Positions 1 through 9,204 are shown, counted from the stretch's first letter. The stretch is 64,000 nucleotides of DNA from Bradyrhizobium niftali (GCF_004571025.1 NZ_SPQT01000019.1:62001-126000); one strand, 5' to 3'. A program made the numbers and translations. The notes: generated by a model not told the origin, from the letters alone.

Positions 1-2168
1 GCCGCTTGCACCCCTTCGTTGGGATTGACTTCGTTAGGCTTAACTTCTTTAGGATTGACCTGGGCGCCGCCCTGGCTGCGCGCCGCTATGTCCTGGTCTT
101 GGACTGGCTTGTCTCTGACCGGTTTGTCTTGGACTGGTTTGTCTTGGACTGGTTTGTCCTGGACGGGCCGGTTCTGGATTGGCCGTGCGGGCGCTGCCAG
201 CGGCTCCTCGCGCACGGCCTTGCCGGTGGTAGCCGGCGGAGACGCGGCGGAGGGAATCTTCGCCGCAAGCGCGCCGTTGTCTCGATGCGCCGATGCCAGA
301 TCCCTTTCCAGTCCCTCGGCCCGCTCACGTTCACGCTGCAACAAGCTGCGCAGCTCGGCCGAGTCGCGCTCTCCAGCTTGCTTGATCCTTGCGGTTTCCT
401 CGGTTGCCTTGGACGCGCGCTCGGTCTGCGCGTCGAGATCGCGGCTTGCTTTCGCGAGATCCCGGGCCAGTTGGTCAGCCCGCTGGCGCTCGCGTTCCGA
501 TTGCGCCAGGGACGCGGTATTGTTCGCCTCAGCCTGCTTGAGCTGTGCTGCTTCCCCGCTGGCTTTGGCCGCTTGAGCCTCGTATGCGTAGATCGTGCTG
601 CGTGCCATCGAGAGATCCTGCGCCAGCGCTTCGGCTCTCTCGTGCTCCTTCTGCATCGACCGTCTCTGCTCCGCGGCGCCAGCTTTTGCTGCTTGCGTCA
701 GCCTGGCGACTTCGTCGCCGGAATTTGCAGCCAGCGCCGTCTGCGCATCAATATCTCGTCGCGCAGCCGCAAGCGCCTGCTCCAGCTGGCCGGTCCGATC
801 CCGCTCCTGTTGCAGGGATTTCTGCAACTCCACCGCATCGTCCCCTGTTGCCGCTTTCAGCAGGGAGGGGCCCTCGCTGGCTTTCGCCAACAGCGCTGTT
901 TGCGCCTGATATGCATGAATGGCGCTTCGCGTCAGGGCGAGATCCTGCGCAAGCGTGTCGGCCCTTTCGCGTTCCTTCTGCACCAATTGCCCCAAGTCCT
1001 CGGCACTGGCCTCCGCCGCCCGACTGCGCTGCGAAAGGTCCTCGTTCACGTTTGCCGCCAGCGCAGCCTGGGTTTCGGCATCGTGCCGCGCGGCTGCCAG
1101 AGTCTGCTCCAGCCGCGCCGACCGTTCACGCTCCTGCTGCAGTGTCTTCTGCTGCTCCGTAGCGACGCTATTCCCCGCTTGCTTCAGCGCGGCGACTTCC
1201 TCACCCGATTTCGTCGCCAGCGCGGTCTGGATTTCGACATCGCGCCGCGCGGCTGCGAGATCCTGCTCCAGCCGCGCCGACCGTTCACGCTCCTGCTGCA
1301 GCGTCTTCTGCAGCTCCGTGGCGACGCTCTCTCCCGTCTGTTTCAGCGGGGATACTTCCTCACCTGATTTCGTCGCCAGCGCGGTTTGGGTTTCGACATC
1401 GCGCCGCGCGGCTGCGAGGTCCTGCTCCAGCCGCGCCGACTGTTCACGCTCCTGCTGCAGCGTCTTCTGCAGCTCCGTGGCGACGCTCTCGCCCGCCTGT
1501 TTCAGCGAGGATACTTCCTCACCTGATTTCGTCGCCAGCGCGGTTTGGGTTTCGACATCGCGCCGCGCGGCTGCGAGATCCTGCTCCAGCCGCGCCGACC
1601 GCTCGCGCTCCTCCTGCAGGAATGCCTGCAGCTCAGCGGCGCCACTCTCGCCCGCTTGATTCGGCCGGGAAGCTTCCTTCAGTCGGAAGCCTTCCTCGAC
1701 GGCCTTCGCCGCCAACGCCTTTTGCATTTCGGCGGCCTCGCGCCGCACATCGTCAAGTGCCTGTACCAGCCACTCGACCCGATCATGCTCCTGCTCGAGA
1801 TGTTGCAGCAACTCTATGTCGCGCCTTGCGAAGCCAAGTTCGCACGACAGCGACTCCGCCCAGTCGCGTTGCTGTTTCGGAGGCTGCTGCAGGGCCCCTG
1901 TGTCGCTCGTCGTCGCTTGCGCAACCTGTATCGATTTGTCGCTGCCGCCCAGGCGCGGCAGCAACTTCTTGAACTCGTCAGAACCGCGATCGCGGGCAGT
2001 CGTCGCCTGTTGCGCGTCTGCGAGGTGCCGCGCCTGATCCTGGGAAGCCTCCGTTTCCGACGCCCATGTCATAGCGAGCATGACCGCTGCCATCCACAGG
2101 GGGACGCATCTTCCCCGCGTGAGAGAGGTCTTCACCACTTTCTCGGTAAACATGACTGTGCGACTCAT
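1..2168 (-). CDS. Long secreted or membrane-anchored coiled-coil repeat protein (3' end beyond window)
   Basis: The minus frame is open from an ATG at 2168 to the left edge, giving more than 720 residues, so the C-terminus is missing. The N-terminus has basic residues and then a hydrophobic stretch (about residues 22-36), which suggests a signal peptide or signal anchor. Residues from about 100 onward are almost pure coiled coil rich in Glu, Arg, Ala and Gln (for example LQQERERSARLEQDLAAAR). Between about 1090 and 1620 the DNA repeats with a period of 159 bp (53 codons). Near the left edge a proline-rich tail contains pentapeptide repeats of the DKPVQ type and then NPKEV/KPNEV units. I recognise no enzymatic domain; a structural or envelope role next to the EPS genes is inference. 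Opposite-strand open frames here are composition shadows. Confidence 0.85.
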   Translation of the reverse strand, partial: MSRTVMFTEKVVKTSLTRGRCVPLWMAAVMLAMTWASETEASQDQARHLADAQQATTARDRGSDEFKKLLPRLGGSDKSIQVAQATTSDTGALQQPPKQQRDWAESLSCELGFARRDIELLQHLEQEHDRVEWLVQALDDVRREAAEMQKALAAKAVEEGFRLKEASRPNQAGESGAAELQAFLQEERERSARLEQDLAAARRDVETQTALATKSGEEVSSLKQAGESVATELQKTLQQEREQSARLEQDLAAARRDVETQTALATKSGEEVSPLKQTGESVATELQKTLQQERERSARLEQDLAAARRDVEIQTALATKSGEEVAALKQAGNSVATEQQKTLQQERERSARLEQTLAAARHDAETQAALAANVNEDLSQRSRAAEASAEDLGQLVQKERERADTLAQDLALTRSAIHAYQAQTALLAKASEGPSLLKAATGDDAVELQKSLQQERDRTGQLEQALAAARRDIDAQTALAANSGDEVARLTQAAKAGAAEQRRSMQKEHERAEALAQDLSMARSTIYAYEAQAAKASGEAAQLKQAEANNTASLAQSERERQRADQLARDLAKASRDLDAQTERASKATEETARIKQAGERDSAELRSLLQRERERAEGLERDLASAHRDNGALAAKIPSAASPPATTGKAVREEPLAAPARPIQNRPVQDKPVQDKPVQDKPVRDKPVQDQDIAARSQGGAQVNPKEVKPNEVNPNEGVQA

Positions 2169-2593
2169 CTGCAATCACCTGTCGCGTGGCGATACGATTT
2201 GCCCCGGATGCATCACTATGCCCTGCATCTTTACGCGAATCATATAGCTCGCATGGAGGACCCTCCCCACCACTTTTGGGTTAGGCCACAGATTGTGTTC
2301 CAATCATCGAAGCCGTGAAGGGCTCAAAGCTCTCTTCCGTGTATCTGTATTTCGCGAATGGAACTGATCGCCAACGAACGGTGGCGGGCCCGCCGTCTTC
2401 GCCAATGAGCGGCTCCAGTGAGCTGGAGACTGGGGCCGCCCATTCCGGGCCTGCCTTCAGGAATGGACAAAGAACAAGAACGGCAAGCGCGCTTCTATCG
2501 CGCCCCGATAGGGGCGCGGAGCAAGCATTACTGGCTGCTACTGCCTTCGGCCGACGGGTCAACAATTCTTACGTGCAACCACAACCAACCGCG
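2169..2593. other. 425-bp intergenic stretch with one GC hairpin
   Basis: No convincing gene was found between the coiled-coil gene and the next small gene. Positions 2499-2518 form a perfect 8-bp stem (CGCGCCCC / GGGGCGCG) with a GATA loop. No T-run follows on either strand, so it is at best a weak terminator or an mRNA end structure. The promoter of the leftward coiled-coil gene should lie in 2170-2300. Confidence 0.35.
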
Positions 2594-2815
2594 CTAGAAA
2601 TCTCGCTTTTGCTGCTTGAAGAACGGCAGCAGCTTCTCGAAAATCTCATCCCGATGCCGGTCGATTTCGCGGTTGAGTGCGTCACTAAAGCCAGGCGCAT
2701 GGGTATGGATTGTTTCCCGGTCTGCCGAGACTTTCGTCGGCGTTCCGCAGAGGTCTACCCAGCCGCTGAGGGCTTTGCCGTCCCATTCAATGGTCTGCGT
2801 GCGACTAATCGACAA
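2594..2815 (-). CDS. Small conserved hypothetical protein, DUF1488-like
   Basis: This encodes 73 residues. The start codon is TTG; it is chosen because a GGAGG Shine-Dalgarno lies five bases upstream on the minus strand (plus-strand 2821-2825). The protein opens with a short beta-like segment (TIEWDGKAL), then CGTPTKVSADRETI, then a helical end with DRHRDEIFEKL. This order resembles small DUF1488-type proteins of Rhizobiales, in which a beta hairpin precedes a charged helix. The function is unknown. The resemblance is from memory of the family, not from a search. Confidence 0.55.
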   Translation of the reverse strand: MSISRTQTIEWDGKALSGWVDLCGTPTKVSADRETIHTHAPGFSDALNREIDRHRDEIFEKLLPFFKQQKRDF

Positions 2816-3059
2816 GCTCGCCTCCGAGTAGCGACTTCCTGGGTCGCCATTGCATTGCCTTCAACCCTGAGGAAAGCAGCCATTGTTGCCAAGAGCAGCC
2901 CGTCAGAACAACTGCTATGGATGGGTACTCCCTATGCATGGCAGCCTGTGCCAAGCGCTATTTGAAATTATACATCGAGTGTCCAATGATGTCTTGCACG
3001 CGGGTATCGAGTCTCGGAAATGAAGGGCCCCGGCTGGGGCTACCAATCGGGGCGCCTTA

Positions 3060-3440
3060 ATGGTTCGTATCGCTCTTCTTCGACTTGTCGCGTGGCTGCT
3101 CACGGCTATCGTCACTTTCGTAACGCTCGGACCTGAGGGCGTTCGGCCTCACCCTGTTCTCGGGCAGCAAGGCGATCACGCGCTTGCCTTTCTTCTGGTC
3201 GGGATTCTCTTTGCCCTAGCCTATCCGCAGCGGCGCTGGACTGCTTCCGCGGTCGCCGTTGTCCTGATCGGCCTGCTTGAGATTATGCAACTATGGGCGC
3301 CGGGACGGCACGCGAGGTTTGAGGATTTTGTGGTCGATGCGCTCTCGGCCTGCGTTGGCCTCGCGCTGACCGCCGCGGCCGCTCGGATGATAGCACATGT
3401 TGGCCAAGATTCCGACCCGTTGACACGCGAACGTCCTTAA
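3060..3440 (+). CDS. VanZ-like small integral membrane protein
   Basis: The product is 126 residues with about four hydrophobic segments (near residues 7-23, 42-57, 62-80 and 91-107). The motif GDHALAFLLVGILFALAYP and the later PGRHARFEDFVVDALSACVG match the VanZ-like fold, in which conserved D-H and R..D..D residues lie between membrane helices. VanZ-like proteins often accompany polysaccharide genes in Rhizobiales, but their biochemical role is not established. It stands alone between the small minus-strand genes and the EPS locus. Confidence 0.65.
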   Translation: MVRIALLRLVAWLLTAIVTFVTLGPEGVRPHPVLGQQGDHALAFLLVGILFALAYPQRRWTASAVAVVLIGLLEIMQLWAPGRHARFEDFVVDALSACVGLALTAAAARMIAHVGQDSDPLTRERP

Positions 3441-3547
3441 TGAGCAGGCTGATCAGCCTCACCCAGAGCTTCTTGCGCGTCACATACCACGCGCGGAATC
3501 GCTAAAGCACGGTGAGCTGCAAAAGCGCACGTCAGCCCCCGCGACGG

Positions 3548-3742
3548 TCATGCGGTGTTACCGGTGTTTCTCCTGCCGCCTTTGCCGAGGAGATAGTTCG
3601 CCATGGAAGCAACGTCCCCGGCCTCCGGCAGGTGGCGCGACGCGCTACGGCCGGCGATGTGCGGGTGGCCGTCGCATCCCAAGAATGATGAAGCCGGGCG
3701 CGATGGCCTTGTGACGCCGAGTCTACCGACTTCGTGGGCCAG
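3548..3742 (-). pseudogene. Decayed 3' fragment of a short-chain dehydrogenase (FabG-like) gene
   Basis: Read leftward, the DNA still encodes LAHEVGRLGVT, then after a frame disruption AIAPGFI, then HLPEAGDVASMANYLLGKGG and finally GNTA followed by TGA. These blocks match, in order, the C-terminal third of the short-chain dehydrogenase at 39004-39288 (LAREVGRVGIT, AIAPGFI, HLPEADDVASVVEYLLGEGG, GNTA-stop). Several internal deletions and frameshifts are present and no N-terminal part remains, so it is a relic. Its orientation is the same as the copy at 39 kb. Confidence 0.75.
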
Positions 3743-4067
3743 GTGAGTTATCCGCGGGTGAGGGATTGATCATCGGAAGCAGGGCATTCGGGCCGCTGCT
3801 GCGCGATTTCTGCAGGACGTCCACGAATTGCCTATGCACAATGGCGTGCAGGCAGGCTCGATGCGTATGCGTGGGGGGCGCCGCGTAGTTGATTTATTGC
3901 TCCACCGTCCTCGTACCGCCAGCGCCGGCCTCATCGGCCGCTTGCTCATCCGGAGCAGGTCGCTCTCGACGCCTTGGGGGAGCGCGTACCGGCGAGCAGT
4001 TCGCAGTCGAACCGCAATGCAAATTATCCGTGGAGCTGACCGAGACGAAGCGCACCGTCAATCGAGC
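3743..4067. other. Non-coding stretch beside the dehydrogenase relic
   Basis: I see no gene with credible codon use or family resemblance here. Together with the relic at 3548-3742 this makes an approximately 600-bp scar between the VanZ-like gene and the small gene at 4068-4283. Confidence 0.4.
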
Positions 4068-4283
4068 TCAGTGCATTGGTGCACGGACACTTCGTCGCCG
4101 CCTGGATCGGTGCTGCGGATCGTCGAATTTGAGCTCGGCAACCAGTCGCCAAAGCTGAACCTCGTGACCATCGGCCAACCGTCCGGCCCGCTTGGTTGCG
4201 GACGCGTCGTCAGGGCAGTGAAGGTTGACGACGCTTCCCAATTGGCCATGTTCATCCAGAACGTACGCACGATAGTGTGGCAT
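4068..4283 (-). CDS. Small conserved hypothetical protein of a Bradyrhizobium-type family
   Basis: The product is 71 residues and begins MPHYRAYVLDEHGQLGSVV, followed by a charged helix and then ADGHEVQLWRLVAEL. The pattern (aromatic-rich beta strand, D..G, acidic residues, then DGH-[DE]-V-[EQ]-[LV]-W-[QR]-L) recurs in many short orphan proteins of Bradyrhizobium genomes. The function is unknown. The C-terminal Arg-rich tail after WRLVAEL looks diverged or frameshifted relative to the usual length. Confidence 0.55.
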   Translation of the reverse strand: MPHYRAYVLDEHGQLGSVVNLHCPDDASATKRAGRLADGHEVQLWRLVAELKFDDPQHRSRRRRSVRAPMH

Positions 4284-4338
4284 CGCAAATCCCCAGGCGC
4301 GACTGCATCTTACCTGCAGGCTTGTTCCGCGGTGAAAA

Positions 4339-4372
4339 GATTTTGGGTCATTACGAGCTACCTCTGATGGGC
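4339..4372. repeat. Left copy of a ~34-bp direct repeat flanking galE
   Basis: The sequence starts GATTTTGGGTCATTACGAGC and ends CTACCTCTGATGGGC. It nearly matches 5597-5629 in the same orientation, with a few substitutions and one indel in the middle. Confidence 0.7.
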
Positions 4373-4459
4373 GACATGCACGCTGCTGTAGCTCGTCCCG
4401 AACTCCACTCATGCGGCCAGACCCGCCGGTGCACGTTTCAACACCTCGGACGCGCACGC

Positions 4460-5527
4460 TCAGGCATGACGACGAAGATGCCTGGACCGCTCCCGAACCT
4501 TCGGAAGCTCGCTGCCCTGATAACCGTTGGGGTTCTGCAATTGCCAACGCCAATGGTCCGCACACATTTGCTCCAACGACCGCGTCGATGCCCAGCCCAA
4601 CGCGTTCTTCGCAAACGTCGGGTCGGCATAGCAGGCGGCGACATCACCGGCTCGGCGCTCCCTGATTTCATAGGGGATTGATCGCCCGCTCACCGATTCA
4701 AACGTACGGACGATGTCCAGAACGCTGCTGCCGTTGCCCGTTCCAAGATTGACCGTGATCAGACCGGGCTGTCCGAGTTGGCGCAGGGCACTCAAATGCC
4801 CGGATGCGAGATCGACCACATGAATGAAGTCGCGGATTCCGGTGCCATCAGGCGTGTCATAGTCGTTTCCCCAGATCTGCAGCGTCTCCCGCCGTCCAAT
4901 CGCCACCTGCGCCACAAACGGCAACAGATTGCTGGGAACGCCCAGCGGGTCTTCCCCGACGAGCCCGCTTTCGTGCGCGCCAACCGGGTTGAAGTAGCGC
5001 AGACTGCCGATCCGCCAGCCGTCGTCGGACCTGCAGAGATCCTTCAGCATCTCTTCGATGACGAGCTTTGTGCGGCCGTACGGATTGGTCGGACCGAGGG
5101 GATGCTTCTCGTCGAGCGGCAGGTATCTGGGCATCCCGTAGACGGTCGCCGACGAGCTGAACACGAGCGTCTTTACATGCGCCCTCTTCATGGCCGACAC
5201 CAGCCGCATCGTTCCAAGGACGTTGTTCTCGTAATACATCATGGGCCGTACGTTGGAATCGCCCACCGCCTTCAGTCCTGCAAGGTGAATGACCGCAGTC
5301 ACTGCGCAGGCACGAAGCATGTCGTAGATCAGCTCTTCATTCCGGATATCGGCATGCCGAAAGATGAGCGATCGCCCGCAGATGGACTGGACCCGCTCGA
5401 GCGAGGCCTTGTTGCTGTTGGAAAGGTTGTCGACGGCGACGACGTCGAACCCGGCGTCCAGCAATGCGATACAGACGTGGGACCCGATGTAGCCGGCACC
5501 TCCGGTCACCAAGATCATTTCGGACAC
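4460..5527 (-). CDS. galE: UDP-glucose 4-epimerase
   Basis: The product is 355 residues, close to the usual GalE length. It is an NAD-dependent cytoplasmic enzyme interconverting UDP-glucose and UDP-galactose, here presumably feeding the EPS precursor pool. The N-terminal Rossmann motif GGAGYIGSH lies at about residues 9-17. The catalytic Ser-Ser-Ala-Thr-Val-Tyr-Gly block (about residue 125) and YGRTK (Tyr-X3-Lys, about residue 150) follow. RYFNPVGAHESG and the later RDFIHVVDLA complete the extended SDR signature. It is transcribed leftward, opposite to most EPS genes, and is flanked by near-identical ~34-bp direct repeats. Confidence 0.95.
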   Translation of the reverse strand: MSEMILVTGGAGYIGSHVCIALLDAGFDVVAVDNLSNSNKASLERVQSICGRSLIFRHADIRNEELIYDMLRACAVTAVIHLAGLKAVGDSNVRPMMYYENNVLGTMRLVSAMKRAHVKTLVFSSSATVYGMPRYLPLDEKHPLGPTNPYGRTKLVIEEMLKDLCRSDDGWRIGSLRYFNPVGAHESGLVGEDPLGVPSNLLPFVAQVAIGRRETLQIWGNDYDTPDGTGIRDFIHVVDLASGHLSALRQLGQPGLITVNLGTGNGSSVLDIVRTFESVSGRSIPYEIRERRAGDVAACYADPTFAKNALGWASTRSLEQMCADHWRWQLQNPNGYQGSELPKVRERSRHLRRHA

Positions 5528-5840
5528 CTTTCGCTCAACCGGCCTCCGTCCACCGTGGACACCACTCTACTTGCAAGTCGTACCGCCGGAAGCGACGATT
5601 TTGGGCTTTAAGAACTACCTCTGATGGGCATTCAGACACTTCGTTCAATTTCACTGGTTTCTGCAATCGGTCTGCGGGCTGTCCAAACGGAACGAGGGCG
5701 AGGACTGCAGGAGTGCGCCTTGGATACGCAGGGCAGAGGAGCGCGCCGAGAACTGCAAAGGCTCCCAATGCTCAAGTCTCGAGGCGGTCAGTAAGGGAGC
5801 TCTTCCAATTCCGTGGCCTACCGAAGCAGGCTGACCAGTT
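5528..5840. other. 313-bp gap upstream of galE
   Basis: This holds the galE promoter region and, at 5597-5629, the right copy of the direct repeat. No gene is supported. The upstream gene (ExoF-like) is also leftward, so read-through from it is possible. Confidence 0.4.
5597..5629. repeat. Right copy of the ~34-bp direct repeat flanking galE
   Basis: It reads GATTTTGGGCTTTAAGAACT then ACCTCTGATGGGC, matching 4339-4372 except for scattered changes in the middle. The two copies enclose galE and its upstream region. Confidence 0.7.
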
Positions 5841-7289
5841 TCATTTCCGCTGGAACGAGAGCGAGTCGTCCGTGTTACGGTGCGAGGTCACGCCGCTTGT
5901 GGCCTCGTCATCTGCTGCCGGCTGCAGCGATTCAGCTGAGGTCACGTCGATGCGTCCCGTCGCCGCTGGGGCGTTTAAATTGCTTAGTTTCTTTCGGGGA
6001 GGTGCCTCAAGACCATCCTGGTATCGCAGGGTGACCTCGATGGCATCACCGGGCTGCAACTCGGTGTCTTCGTTCGCAGCAATCCGTTCCGGCCCGTTTT
6101 CGCCTTTCCGGATGATAGCGATGCCCGGCTTGCTGCCGCCTCCTCCAGCGAGCTGCGATCGAACCATTGCAGTATACTGAAGCTTCTCACCGACGCTCTG
6201 TAGCCTCTCGCGAATTTGGTTGAGCTTTAAGCTCGTGTCCTGTAGCTCGCGGAATAGCTCGAGGCGCCGTTGATCATCGAGTTTTGTCAGCTTTCTGACG
6301 AGTTCGTCCTGCTGCTTCTTGACCTGCATCAGTTGTGCGGAAGTCTGCAGCTTCCGGGTTGAGGACAACAACACCGCGCGGCGCGCATCTGTAACGCGAG
6401 GGCTGGTCAAGCTTCCCCTGGCGAATAGGTCCTGCGCCTTTTGCAGCTCTTCCAGGTCTGACTGAAATCCCTCTTCCTCTCTCTTCTGTTGCTCAGACAG
6501 TACGCGCACCTCCTCGTCTCCTTGTCGGACTCCCCGCTCAAGAAACGATTTCTCCTGCTGATGATCGCTCTGCTTGATCTTCAAGTATTCCGTTTCTGCA
6601 TGTACGATTTCTGAAATCGCCGACCGAGCCACGGGAACGTCCGTCAGTGCGCCTGGGCTAATCTGAGTGGCCTCTCCGAGTTCGCTCTTGATGCGCCACA
6701 TATGCGCCTGTTCCCTGGCGAACTCGGTCCAAAGGGATCCATATTCGCTTCGCAGGTCGGCTGACTCGAGATAGGGGTTGTTCATCTTGATGCGCATGAT
6801 GTCGTAGCCGCCCGCGATGGCGACAAGCTGGCGCGCAGTCATGGACGGGCGATAGGTGTATTCCCCCGGCTTCGAAATGTCTCCGTTTATGTAAACCGGC
6901 CTATACTCGGCGACCGTCGTCGTGATCCCGTCTCCGTCGATGACGACGATAACCTCGCGGCCATCTGGGGTCCTCTGTCGAAAGACCTTGCTTGTCAGTG
7001 CAGCGCCGATCTTGGCTCGAATCTGCTGCACGGGCAGGCCCGCTACTTGGAGCAGCCCGACTAGCGGCAAGGAAATATTGCCATCCATCTGGACGGGAGC
7101 CCGATGTCGTAGCTCGGGGACGCCTGCGACCGTAACCTCAAGAACATCTCCAACGCTCACTCGATATTCGGCCTTCGCATGAGCCGAAATCGTCAGACTG
7201 AACGCGATCAGGCTCCATCTAATGCATCGATTGCGCGGCCTGCTAAACATTGCGTCACGGAAACGATTGCGTGGTGTGAAGCTCGGCAT
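5841..7289 (-). CDS. ExoF-like polysaccharide export protein (OPX/Wza family)
   Basis: The product is 482 residues. An N-terminal signal peptide (hydrophobic residues about 25-37, cleavage near HAKAEYRV) precedes the poly_export domain, seen as YRVSVGDVLEVTVAGVPELR and MDGNISLPLVGLLQVAG (residues about 42-85). A SLBB-like part follows with PVYINGDISKPGEYTY (about residues 130-145). The long central region (about 200-380) is alpha-helical coiled coil, as in ExoF proteins of rhizobia rather than short Wza proteins. It probably acts in the periplasm or outer membrane exporting the Wzy-made polymer. The start is supported by GGAGAG about nine bases upstream. It is divergent from the sugar transferase gene at 7595. 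Confidence 0.88.
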   Translation of the reverse strand: MPSFTPRNRFRDAMFSRPRNRCIRWSLIAFSLTISAHAKAEYRVSVGDVLEVTVAGVPELRHRAPVQMDGNISLPLVGLLQVAGLPVQQIRAKIGAALTSKVFRQRTPDGREVIVVIDGDGITTTVAEYRPVYINGDISKPGEYTYRPSMTARQLVAIAGGYDIMRIKMNNPYLESADLRSEYGSLWTEFAREQAHMWRIKSELGEATQISPGALTDVPVARSAISEIVHAETEYLKIKQSDHQQEKSFLERGVRQGDEEVRVLSEQQKREEEGFQSDLEELQKAQDLFARGSLTSPRVTDARRAVLLSSTRKLQTSAQLMQVKKQQDELVRKLTKLDDQRRLELFRELQDTSLKLNQIRERLQSVGEKLQYTAMVRSQLAGGGGSKPGIAIIRKGENGPERIAANEDTELQPGDAIEVTLRYQDGLEAPPRKKLSNLNAPAATGRIDVTSAESLQPAADDEATSGVTSHRNTDDSLSFQRK

Positions 7290-7594
7290 GGCAGCAAACT
7301 CTCCATACGGACGTGGTCATCCAGCGAGGTCGTTCAAATCGGTCTATGGCGACGACGCGGCACCACCACCGTAGGGGCAATCGCTTCAAAGGGTGGTCTG
7401 AAACTAACGCTCGTTTCCTCGGCGCGCTGGGCCGCTCATAGCCTCGTCTTGGACTGATCTGTCCGTACAATTTAGTCCCGGGCCGCCCCTACTCAATCGA
7501 CCATCGTGGTTACTCCACTCTACCCATTTATTGCCAACTCCGCCGCGTGATCGAATGCTACTGTTTTTAACGGTCGGCGGACTGGGAGTTACAG
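7290..7594. promoter_or_regulatory. Divergent promoter region between export and priming-transferase genes
   Basis: This 305-bp gap separates the leftward ExoF-like gene from the rightward priming glycosyltransferase and must carry both promoters. I could not pick out a confident -35/-10 pair. A GGGAG at 7584-7588 serves the GTG start at 7595. Confidence 0.4.
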
Positions 7595-9082
7595 GTGAGT
7601 TATGCGTTTTCCAATTCGCCCGCTCCAGCGAAGCGCCAAGCGCATTTTGTCGCTGGAAGCAGGGCAGTTGCGGCGGGCACCGGTAAGAACCGCTTGGCTG
7701 CATTGCTCGTATTGGCGGCAAGTGCTGAACTTGTACTCGTAGCTATTGCCGCATATTCCGCGGCTGTTCTCTATCATCGGCTTGTCCTGCTCGACGCTCC
7801 GGATGCCTCCAAGTACATCCAGCAATCAATCTTCATTTCCACGTTGCAGCTGCTCGTTTCCGTAGGGCTGCGTCAATATTCGCGGATCCAGACGCAGCCC
7901 CGGCACGTGTTCCTATGGAGCGGTGCTAGCTCCGTCTTCTTCGTATTCTCCTTTTTCATTTCGACTATATTTCTTCTCAAGATCTCGGACAGCTTTTCGC
8001 GAGCCACCGTCATAGCCCAGGCGGTGAGCGTTCTTCTTGCAGTACTCTGCACGCGGACGGTGTGGTTCTCTCTTTTGCAGCCGGCCATTGCGTCCGGGCT
8101 GATAGATGCCAGGCGCGTCATTCTTATCGGAGACCCGTCTCACTGTTCGGATTTCTCTGCTCGCGTGTTCGTCAGCGGAATCAGGACGATTCGTTCGTTT
8201 GAATTCCCGACGGCTGGCCCGAGTTCTTCGGCAATGGTGTCTGCCGGCGGAGCTCTTCCTCAGGCGCACCAACTGCTCGCGGATTGCCGACCTCTCCGAG
8301 CGGACGACATTGTCATTCTAAGTTCGGAGTCCGATGTCCCGGCTGCCCTTGCGCTGGCTAGGGCTCTATCCGAGCTGCCGGTCGACGTTCACGTCGTCCC
8401 GGTCGGCGCTATCGATCTGATCGCCATGTCGCGGATCAACCAATTCGGCAACGTGGTGACGATGCGGATATTCCAGTGTCCCCTCACTCAGTTCAACCGA
8501 GCAGTCAAGCGAGTGTTCGACATTGCGGCCTCTATCGCAGGACTCGTTTTGGCTATTCCCTTCTTCGTTCTCATTCCTATCCTGATCAAGCTGGATTCCC
8601 GCGGACCGGTACTGTTTCGCCAGACGCGGCATGGTTACAACAATGAGCCCATTCGCGTATTGAAATTCAGATCAATGATCGTAATGGAAGATGGCGACAA
8701 GTTCAGTCCTGCCGTCAGAAACGATCCACGTGTAACCCGAGTCGGCCGCTTCTTGCGCCGCACCAATCTCGACGAACTTCCGCAGCTATTCAACGTGCTC
8801 ATGGGCAACATGTCCCTCGTTGGCCCCCGTCCGCACGCGACCTCGCAGAACGAGACGTTTGCCCGGCTCATTGCGTCGTTTTACCGTCGTCACAACGTCA
8901 AGCCCGGCATTACCGGCTGGGCTCAGGTCAACGGATATCGTGGCGACATCGATACACTTGAGAAGATGCGCCGGCGTGTTGAGCATGATCTCTTCTACAT
9001 CGACAACTGGTCGCTTCTCCTCGACGTCAAGATCGTCATCCTGACCCTGTTCTCGAGAAAGGTGTATCGGAATGCATACTAG
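7595..9082 (+). CDS. Undecaprenyl-phosphate sugar phosphotransferase (EPS priming transferase)
   Basis: The product is 495 residues from a GTG start with GGGAG six bases upstream. The N-terminal half has several membrane helices (WbaP/WcaJ architecture, about residues 30-160) and a central Rossmann-like region. The C-terminal bacterial sugar transferase domain (about residues 300-495) shows KRVFDIAASIAGLVLAIPFF, a membrane segment, then FRQTRHGYNN, LKFRSM, RRTNLDELPQLFNVLMG and LVGPRP. This enzyme attaches the first sugar phosphate of the repeat unit to undecaprenyl phosphate at the inner membrane. It heads the rightward EPS gene run. Confidence 0.93.
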   Translation: MSYAFSNSPAPAKRQAHFVAGSRAVAAGTGKNRLAALLVLAASAELVLVAIAAYSAAVLYHRLVLLDAPDASKYIQQSIFISTLQLLVSVGLRQYSRIQTQPRHVFLWSGASSVFFVFSFFISTIFLLKISDSFSRATVIAQAVSVLLAVLCTRTVWFSLLQPAIASGLIDARRVILIGDPSHCSDFSARVFVSGIRTIRSFEFPTAGPSSSAMVSAGGALPQAHQLLADCRPLRADDIVILSSESDVPAALALARALSELPVDVHVVPVGAIDLIAMSRINQFGNVVTMRIFQCPLTQFNRAVKRVFDIAASIAGLVLAIPFFVLIPILIKLDSRGPVLFRQTRHGYNNEPIRVLKFRSMIVMEDGDKFSPAVRNDPRVTRVGRFLRRTNLDELPQLFNVLMGNMSLVGPRPHATSQNETFARLIASFYRRHNVKPGITGWAQVNGYRGDIDTLEKMRRRVEHDLFYIDNWSLLLDVKIVILTLFSRKVYRNAY

Positions 9083-9204
9083 CTTTCACTAGTGGCCTTC
9101 AACTTAGTGTAGCGCACGGAGCGTGCTAGTGCCCGCCGCCATGCGTTCGTTTCGCCGGATTGTGTGTCGCCTTGGGTAATGTCTAGCAGCGCAGGTACGA
9201 GAAC

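Noticed and set aside
6..2318. Several long plus-strand open frames in the first 2.3 kb
   Set aside because: They are antisense to the coiled-coil gene. The minus frame gives a regular coiled coil and a signal-like N-terminus, while the plus-strand products are Cys/Arg/Leu-rich nonsense repeating with the same 159-bp period.
2315..2965. 216-residue plus-strand frame
   Set aside because: It covers the small minus-strand gene with a good ribosome site and shows no domain or codon pattern of its own.
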